Below are positions 5,814 through 10,244 of a DNA stretch of 10,244 nt, piece after piece. The notes under the pieces were generated by a model, which had not been told where the DNA came from, did no database searches, and saw only the letters and a program-made list of their open reading frames with translations. A program made the translations under genes and the position numbers. Origin of the DNA: Sva-07 sp035527095 (GTDB taxonomy: Bacteria; Actinomycetota; Acidimicrobiia; Acidimicrobiales; Ilumatobacteraceae); assembly GCA_035527095.1 (NCBI GenBank), contig DATLBC010000130.1, positions 1 to 10,244 on the forward strand, given 5' to 3'. Positions within the stretch are counted from its first letter, which is position 1. The number at the start of each line of letters is the position of its first letter.

Positions 5814-7099
5814 TCATCGTCGACGAACGACTCGCCCAACTCGAGGCCGCCGGAACGCCGATCAGGGTGGCACTCCTCGGCGCGGGATTCATGGGGAAGG
5901 GGTTGACCAACCAGATCGTCAACTCGGTCCCCGGGATGACCCTCTCGGCGATCGTCAACCGCACCGTGGACAAGGGTCTGAGCGTCTACGCCGACGCCGG
6001 GGTCGAGGACGCGGTCGCCGCGGATGGTGGTTCGCTCGGAGGAGCGCTCGAGCTCGGCCGACCGGTCGTCACCGACGACTTCGCGGCAGTGTGCGCGTCC
6101 GAGCACATCGACGTCATCGTCGACGCCACCGGCGCCGTCGAATACGGCTGCCAGGTCAGCGAAGCAGCGATCGCCGGCGGCAAGCACGTCGTCCTGATGA
6201 ACGCCGAGGTCGATGGAACCGTGGGTTGGGCCCTGTTCCAGCAGGCTCGATCGGCAGGCGTCGTCTACACGGGGTGCGACGGGGACCAGCCAGGGGTTCA
6301 GATGAACCTCGTGCGCTTCGTCAAGGGCATCGGTCTGCGCCCGCTGGTCGCGGGGAACGTCAAAGGGTTGCACGATCCCTATCGGAACCCGACCACGCAG
6401 AAGGGGTTCGCCGAGCAGTGGGGTCAGGACCCGGCCATGGTGACCAGCTTCGCTGATGGGACGAAGATCTCGTTCGAGCAGGCCATCGTGGCGAACGCCA
6501 CCGGCATGACCGTGGAGCGCCGCGGCATGCGCGGCGCCGACCACCGTGGACATGTCGACGACCTCGTGACGATGTACGACGTCGACGAACTCGAGCGACT
6601 CGGTGGAGTCGTCGACTATGTCGTCGGAACGCAGCCCGGGCCGGGCGTGTTCGTGCTCGCCACCCACGACGACCCCAAACAGCGTCACTACCTGAACCTC
6701 TACAAGCTCGGAGAGGGCCCGTTGTACTCGTTCTACACGCCCTACCACCTGTGCCACTTCGAGGTTCCCAACACCGTGGCGCGGGCCGCGTTGTTCGGCG
6801 ATGCCGCGCTGCGGCCGCTCGGCCCGCCGACGGTCGAAGTTGTCACGACAGCGAAGATCGATCTCCATGCCGGCGAACAGATCGACGGCCTCGGCGGCTA
6901 CATGACCTACGGCCTGGCCGAACGAGCCGACGTGACCGCGGCCGACGGACTCCTCCCCATGGGAATAGCGGAGGGATGTCGACTCGTACGTGATGTCTCC
7001 AAGGACCAGGTGCTCACCTACGCCGATGTCGAGGTCCCCGTAGGTCGTGCAGTCGACCGTCTACGCGCTGCGCAGCAGACGCCGGCCGGGCGAGGCTGA
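5810..7099 (+). CDS. Homoserine-dehydrogenase-like NAD(P)-dependent oxidoreductase with C-terminal SAF domain
   Basis: The 429-residue protein has an N-terminal Rossmann fold with GAGFMG at 24-29, a middle region like homoserine dehydrogenase (VDATGAVEYG, VVLMNAEVDG, YTGCDGDQPGVQMNL, KGLHDPYRNP), and a C-terminal SAF-type domain (about 345-415: TTAKIDLHAGEQ, then LLPMGIAEGC and VSKDQVLTYADV). This is the COG4091-like arrangement. Such proteins are usually called predicted homoserine dehydrogenases, but the reaction of the group is poorly established and this gene sits in a sugar operon, so a role in amino-acid synthesis is unlikely. It may oxidise or reduce a keto sugar or a sugar-derived acid; this is inference. 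SAF domains also occur in sialic-acid synthases and altronate dehydratases, which act on sugar acids. It overlaps the epimerase gene by 4 nt and is the last gene of the operon. Confidence 0.82.
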   Translation: MIIVDERLAQLEAAGTPIRVALLGAGFMGKGLTNQIVNSVPGMTLSAIVNRTVDKGLSVYADAGVEDAVAADGGSLGGALELGRPVVTDDFAAVCASEHIDVIVDATGAVEYGCQVSEAAIAGGKHVVLMNAEVDGTVGWALFQQARSAGVVYTGCDGDQPGVQMNLVRFVKGIGLRPLVAGNVKGLHDPYRNPTTQKGFAEQWGQDPAMVTSFADGTKISFEQAIVANATGMTVERRGMRGADHRGHVDDLVTMYDVDELERLGGVVDYVVGTQPGPGVFVLATHDDPKQRHYLNLYKLGEGPLYSFYTPYHLCHFEVPNTVARAALFGDAALRPLGPPTVEVVTTAKIDLHAGEQIDGLGGYMTYGLAERADVTAADGLLPMGIAEGCRLVRDVSKDQVLTYADVEVPVGRAVDRLRAAQQTPAGRG

Positions 7100-7114
7100 G
7101 ACATGGGATGCGCC

Positions 7115-7143
7115 TGCACCACGGTTACCCCGCACGGTAGAGT
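7115..7143 (+). promoter_or_regulatory. Possible weak promoter before the chain-length / kinase gene
   Basis: TAGAGT at 7138-7143 fits the TANNNT pattern of actinobacterial -10 boxes. The hexamer 17 nt upstream (TGCACC, 7115-7120) is a poor -35. A start near 7150 would put the downstream inverted repeat in the leader. The 118-bp gap after the operon makes some promoter here plausible, but read-through is also possible. Confidence 0.22.
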
Positions 7144-7169
7144 GCGCCCGATGGGGTTCCCGTCATCAT

Positions 7170-7188
7170 CTCGTGATTCCGTCACGAG
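7170..7188. repeat. Perfect 7-bp inverted repeat upstream of the chain-length / kinase gene
   Basis: CTCGTGA (7170-7176) and TCACGAG (7182-7188) are exact inverted copies separated by TTCCG. The repeat lies 29 bp before ATG 7218 and about 26 bp after the possible -10 box. It could be an operator for a dimeric repressor or a hairpin in the 5' leader. There is no U-run, so it is not an obvious terminator for the operon that ends at 7099. Confidence 0.45.
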
Positions 7189-7209
7189 CACGGACGATCG
7201 AGCAAGCAC

Positions 7210-7213
7210 AGGA
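7210..7213 (+). promoter_or_regulatory. Ribosome binding site that decides the Wzz/kinase start
   Basis: AGGA at 7210-7213 lies 4 nt before ATG 7218. The frame is open further upstream to 7047, but that stretch overlaps the end of the SAF oxidoreductase gene and gives a low-information Arg-rich sequence. MDFRDLLRTL at 7218 is a normal beginning for a Wzz-type protein. Confidence 0.6.
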
Positions 7214-7217
7214 CGCC

Positions 7218-8636
7218 ATGGACTTTCGTGACCTTCTCCGCACACTGACCCGGCACTGGGCCGTCGGGCTGCTCGTGGGATCGTTCGTACTGATGCTCGG
7301 CATGGCAGCCGCGTTCCTTCCGCAGAAGTCCTACTCGGCGACATCGACGCTTGTGCTAGACCTCGCGACGAACACCGATGCCGACCTGTCGATCCAGCAG
7401 ATCAACTTTCTGCTCCCCGCCCTGCAGGAATGGGCGCAGAGTGACAGCCTTCGCGACGCCGCGGAGGAACGCGTTCCCGACGATCTGCAGCGACCGCGTC
7501 CGGGAATATCTTCCACCGTCGAATCCAGTGTGCTGCAGATCACGGCGACGGGTGCCTCCCCGGAGGGCGTGGCAGCGTGGGCGAACGCAGTGTCGGAGGA
7601 ACTGATCCTGGAGCGCAGTGGGGCGGGCCCATTGGAAGTGGTGCTTCTCGACCCCGCTCAGGAACCGCGGTCGCCGTCGGCTCCCAACCCCAGGCCGATT
7701 CTGCTCGCGAGCATGGTCGTCGCCCTGATTGCAGCTGTCTTCGCCGCGCTCGCTGCGGACCGCATCAGACAGGCCTTCGACACTCGCCACGCCGTTCGCG
7801 AGCGGTTGGGCACCACGATCCTCGGCGAGATCCCCAAGTTTGCGCGCTCGGAGCGGAAGCTGCCCATCGTCAAGCTGTTCCGCGAGGAGTCAAGATCGTC
7901 GAACGAGGTCTTCACCGCATTCGAGACGATTCGCATCAATGTCGAATTCCGTCTGCTCGACAGCCCTGACAGTGCCCTGAGCATCATCTCGCTCGACCGA
8001 CATGCCGGCAAGACGACCGTCGCGGCGGGGATGTGCTGTGCGATGTCGAAAGTCGGTCGCGACGTCGTCGCCATCGAGGCCGACTTGCGTCGCCCGACGC
8101 TCGCCGAACAGCTCGGAACGCCGCGTCGATACGGCCTCGGCGATCTGTTTGCCTCCGGTGACACCGACATAGCGCTGCAGCCGACGAGCTACTCAACGCT
8201 CAGCGTGCTCACTGCGGGCCTGCCGGTCGGCCGCGCCGCCGACGTCATCGGGTCGACCCTGCCGAGAGTCATCGACGAACTCGCCGCGCCAGGCCGGACC
8301 ATCGTGGTGGATTCACCCCCGCTGCGAGGAGCGCCCGAGAGCTCGATCGTTGTCTCGAAGGCCCCGCACGTGATCTTGGTCGTGAGTCACGACCAGACCG
8401 ATCTCGACACGTTGTCGGAGGCTGTTGCCCGAATCAACGAAGCGGGCGGCGTCCTGCTGGGCATCGTGATCAACCGCGTGCCGCGTCGCCGCGTCCGCAA
8501 GGATGCGTACCCGGAGTTCAGCGAACGTCGCCAGAAGCGTAACGAGGTCGGCGAGGTCGAGATGTCGGGCGTCCGCGGGGCCGAGGATCTGCCCGGTCCC
8601 GAAGTGCCCAACGACCTCCCTTGGTCGGTCAAGTAG
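7218..8636 (+). CDS. Wzz-type polysaccharide co-polymerase fused to a BY-kinase-like ATPase domain
   Basis: The 472-residue inner-membrane protein should set chain length and aid export of the surface polysaccharide. TM1 lies at about 14-34 and TM2 at about 160-180. Between them is a short outer domain of about 125 residues, ending in a Pro-rich stretch (EPRSPSAPNPRP) that is typical just before TM2 of Wzz proteins. The cytoplasmic half resembles BY tyrosine kinases: a Walker A-like loop SLDRHAGKTT with Lys265, Walker A' VAIEADLRRP (287-293), GLGDLFASG, Walker B TIVVDSPPL with Asp365, and VLLGIVINRV. Several motifs are eroded: Glu287 replaces the first Asp of the DxD in Walker A', the ring-forming ExxRxxR segment reads VFTAFETIRINVEF, and the tail has only one tyrosine (Tyr431) instead of a cluster. 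It may bind ATP without normal autophosphorylation. It lies 118 bp after the sugar operon and 139 bp before the priming transferase. Confidence 0.88.
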   Translation: MDFRDLLRTLTRHWAVGLLVGSFVLMLGMAAAFLPQKSYSATSTLVLDLATNTDADLSIQQINFLLPALQEWAQSDSLRDAAEERVPDDLQRPRPGISSTVESSVLQITATGASPEGVAAWANAVSEELILERSGAGPLEVVLLDPAQEPRSPSAPNPRPILLASMVVALIAAVFAALAADRIRQAFDTRHAVRERLGTTILGEIPKFARSERKLPIVKLFREESRSSNEVFTAFETIRINVEFRLLDSPDSALSIISLDRHAGKTTVAAGMCCAMSKVGRDVVAIEADLRRPTLAEQLGTPRRYGLGDLFASGDTDIALQPTSYSTLSVLTAGLPVGRAADVIGSTLPRVIDELAAPGRTIVVDSPPLRGAPESSIVVSKAPHVILVVSHDQTDLDTLSEAVARINEAGGVLLGIVINRVPRRRVRKDAYPEFSERRQKRNEVGEVEMSGVRGAEDLPGPEVPNDLPWSVK

Positions 8637-8775
8637 CCGCTTCGTCGCTCGGCCGCGATACATGGGCCAGCTCCTGGCATCGATAGTGGCGAGCAGTGGA
8701 CACAGGTCACTTTCAGCCCGCAAGGCCGCTGTGATAAGCCTAAGCAGGACATCGCTCGACGTTTGAAAGGACGCA
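8637..8775. other. Intergenic gap before the priming transferase
   Basis: This 139-bp gap has no plausible gene. TGTGATAAG at 8731-8739 loosely resembles an extended -10 element, but no supporting -35 is visible. No U-tracted hairpin follows the stop at 8634-8636. Co-transcription with the upstream gene or a weak own promoter are both possible. Confidence 0.3.
8765..8770 (+). promoter_or_regulatory. Ribosome binding site of the priming transferase
   Basis: GAAAGG at 8765-8770 lies 5 nt before GTG 8776. An in-frame TGA at 8764-8766 rules out any earlier start, so GTG 8776 is the first possible start in this frame. Confidence 0.75.
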
Positions 8776-10244
8776 GTGGACAGGCGGGAGACAGCGGCGA
8801 AGGTTTCGGAAGGGCGGCCTGATCGACGGCCGCTGACCGACGAATCTCACCGTCACCTGCATGTCACGGCAGACGCGTCCAGACTCGCCGATCGGCCGCA
8901 CCCGACGCTGCATCCAAGCACCGTCAAGCGTTGGTTGGTCCTCGCTGACGTCGTGGCCGGCCTGATCGGCATTGCGGTCGCCTTCGCTGCGCAGCGACGC
9001 TGGTGGCCAGTCGAGATCGACGTGGTTCGGGCCCAGTGGCTCCTCCTGGTCGCTTCGGTGCCGTTCTGGTTCGCCTCGGCCGTGCTCAACCATCTCTACT
9101 CGGCTCGCTCGAACCTGCGTCGGCTCGACGAGTTGAAGCATGTTGTCGCCACAGCGGCCATCGGTGTCGGGTCGATGATCGCTCTGGCATTCATCCTGCA
9201 GCAGCCGGAGCTCGGTCGAGGCTGGGTGGCTCTGGTGTTCGTTTCGGTGGTGGTTGCAGTCGCCATCGAACGCCAGTGGGCCCGATTCGTGTTCCGCCGA
9301 CTGCGGCGAACGGGTCGATTGTCGAGGCCCATTCTCGTCGTCGGAACCGACGAGAATGCTGCCGACCTGGTGCGGACGGTGCAGGAGCGCCCGGGGCTGG
9401 GATACCACGCCGTCGGGTTCGTCGCATCGGGTTCGACGGAGGATGAGCTCTACGGCGTGCCGTTGGTCGGCGACCTGTCGCGTGTCGAAGACGTTGCGGC
9501 GGAACACGGGGCGACCGGCGTGCTGATCTCGCTGTATTCCGTCGATGGCCCGACGGTCAACGTGCTCAGCCGGCGCTTGACCGACGCTGGCTTGCACGTC
9601 ACCCTGGTGTCCAGCCTCCACGACATCGACGTCACGCGGCTTCGTGTGCAGGAGATCGACAATCGAGCGCTGTTGTACATCGAACCCTCGATCCGTACGG
9701 GCTGGCGATACATCGCCATGCGCGTCTTCGACTACACGGTTTCTTTGGTCGGACTGGTCCTCACCTTGCCGATCCTGCTGCTGTCGATGCTGGCAATCAG
9801 GCTCGAGTCGAAGGGGCCGGTGATCTTCCGGCAAGTTCGAGTTGGCGTCAACGGTCAGCATTTCGAGATTCTCAAGCTGCGCACGATGTACGAAGGTGCC
9901 GATGCCATGAAGGCCGAACTCATGGAGCGCAACGAGAGTGACGGGCCGCTGTTCAAGATGCGTGACGATCCGAGAGTCACCCGGGTGGGACGCGCGTTGA
10001 GAGCACTGTCGATCGACGAGTTGCCTCAGTTCTGGAACGTGGTTCGAGGCGACATGAGTGTTGTCGGCCCGAGGCCGGCGTTGCCGTCAGAGGTCGCACA
10101 GTGGGAGGACGACGTTCACGAGCGGCTGCGAGTGCTCCCCGGCATCACTGGCATCTGGCAGGTCTCCGGTCGCTCAGAGAACACGTTTGCCGATTACAAG
10201 CGGCTCGATCACTTCTACATCGACAACTGGTCGCTCGCCCACGA
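8776..10244 (+). CDS. Polyprenyl-phosphate hexose-1-phosphate transferase (priming glycosyltransferase, WcaJ/PNPT type), 3' end cut
   Basis: The frame runs open from GTG 8776 to the window edge (489 residues seen); only the extreme C-terminus is missing. The enzyme should transfer a hexose 1-phosphate from a nucleotide sugar to undecaprenyl phosphate at the inner membrane, the first step of repeat-unit assembly. After a charged tail of about 48 residues come four N-terminal membrane segments (about 52-70, 87-107, 122-141, 150-166), a Rossmann-like domain beginning PILVVGTDENAADLV (185-199), and a fifth hydrophobic segment (about 319-341). The catalytic domain has GPVIFRQVRVGVNG, FEILKLRTMY, DDPRVTRVGRALR, SIDELPQFWNV with the Asp-Glu pair 414-415, GDMSVVGPRPALP, LPGITGIWQVSGRS and DYKRLDHFYIDNWS. 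All match the family. The sugar specificity (glucose, galactose or other) cannot be told. Its place beside the Wzz-like gene fits a Wzx/Wzy-type pathway. Confidence 0.95.
   Translation, partial: MDRRETAAKVSEGRPDRRPLTDESHRHLHVTADASRLADRPHPTLHPSTVKRWLVLADVVAGLIGIAVAFAAQRRWWPVEIDVVRAQWLLLVASVPFWFASAVLNHLYSARSNLRRLDELKHVVATAAIGVGSMIALAFILQQPELGRGWVALVFVSVVVAVAIERQWARFVFRRLRRTGRLSRPILVVGTDENAADLVRTVQERPGLGYHAVGFVASGSTEDELYGVPLVGDLSRVEDVAAEHGATGVLISLYSVDGPTVNVLSRRLTDAGLHVTLVSSLHDIDVTRLRVQEIDNRALLYIEPSIRTGWRYIAMRVFDYTVSLVGLVLTLPILLLSMLAIRLESKGPVIFRQVRVGVNGQHFEILKLRTMYEGADAMKAELMERNESDGPLFKMRDDPRVTRVGRALRALSIDELPQFWNVVRGDMSVVGPRPALPSEVAQWEDDVHERLRVLPGITGIWQVSGRSENTFADYKRLDHFYIDNWSLAH

Noticed and set aside
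5633..6868. Minus-strand open frame of 411 codons opposite the RmlC-like and SAF oxidoreductase genes
   Set aside because: Shadow of two well-supported genes. Its translation is rich in Arg, Asp, His and Val without family motifs.
8695..8714. Possible hairpin around AGTGG and TCACT in the gap before the priming transferase
   Set aside because: Only four Watson-Crick pairs plus a wobble; too short to support a feature.
8740..9861. Minus-strand open frame of 373 codons opposite the priming transferase
   Set aside because: The plus strand has an unbroken, motif-rich PNPT sequence with a strong ribosome binding site. The reverse frame is low-information.
1..10244. tRNA or rRNA genes, CRISPR arrays, insertion sequences, attachment sites
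   Set aside because: No regularly spaced repeats, transposase motifs, terminal inverted repeats or recognisable RNA-gene sequences were seen on reading the window; short elements could still be missed by eye.

Overview
The window is high-GC bacterial DNA with GTG starts and strong G/C bias at third codon positions. It suggests an actinobacterium, perhaps Acidimicrobiia-like, but no marker gene fixes the lineage. It is a cell-surface polysaccharide / sugar-nucleotide locus with an unusual single-module NRPS-like gene embedded in it. It holds seven protein genes and no RNA genes, insertion sequences or CRISPR arrays that I can see.

Layout: (1) 2-331 (+), the C-terminal end of a gene that resembles the tail of a family 2 glycosyltransferase. 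(2) 401-3211 (-), a free-standing adenylation / carrier / thioesterase (A-T-TE) protein with no condensation domain. Its adenylation pocket looks proline-like and its thioesterase has Cys in place of the usual Ser nucleophile. (3) 3212-3405, a divergent regulatory region with a -10 box for the A-T-TE gene overlapped and flanked by two inverted repeats, and a TTGACA element for the rightward operon. (4) 3406-7099 (+), a tight four-gene operon: a RfbF-type glucose-1-phosphate cytidylyltransferase, an extended-SDR epimerase/reductase, a RmlC-type cupin sugar epimerase and a homoserine-dehydrogenase-like oxidoreductase with a C-terminal SAF domain. (5) 7100-7217, a gap with a perfect 7-bp inverted repeat. 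(6) 7218-8636 (+), a Wzz/BY-kinase fusion (polysaccharide co-polymerase) whose kinase motifs are eroded. (7) 8776 to the window end (+), a polyprenyl-phosphate hexose-1-phosphate transferase that starts repeat-unit assembly on undecaprenyl phosphate; only its extreme C-terminus is missing.

How they may work together (inference): the operon would make an unusual CDP-activated sugar, the last gene would prime the lipid carrier and the Wzz-like protein would control chain length, as in Wzx/Wzy-type export. The A-T-TE protein would activate one amino acid and release or transfer it, possibly onto a sugar of the polymer. No CDP-glucose 4,6-dehydratase, condensation domain, MbtH-like protein, phosphopantetheinyl transferase, flippase or polymerase lies in the window, so key steps must be encoded elsewhere or the chemistry is not canonical.
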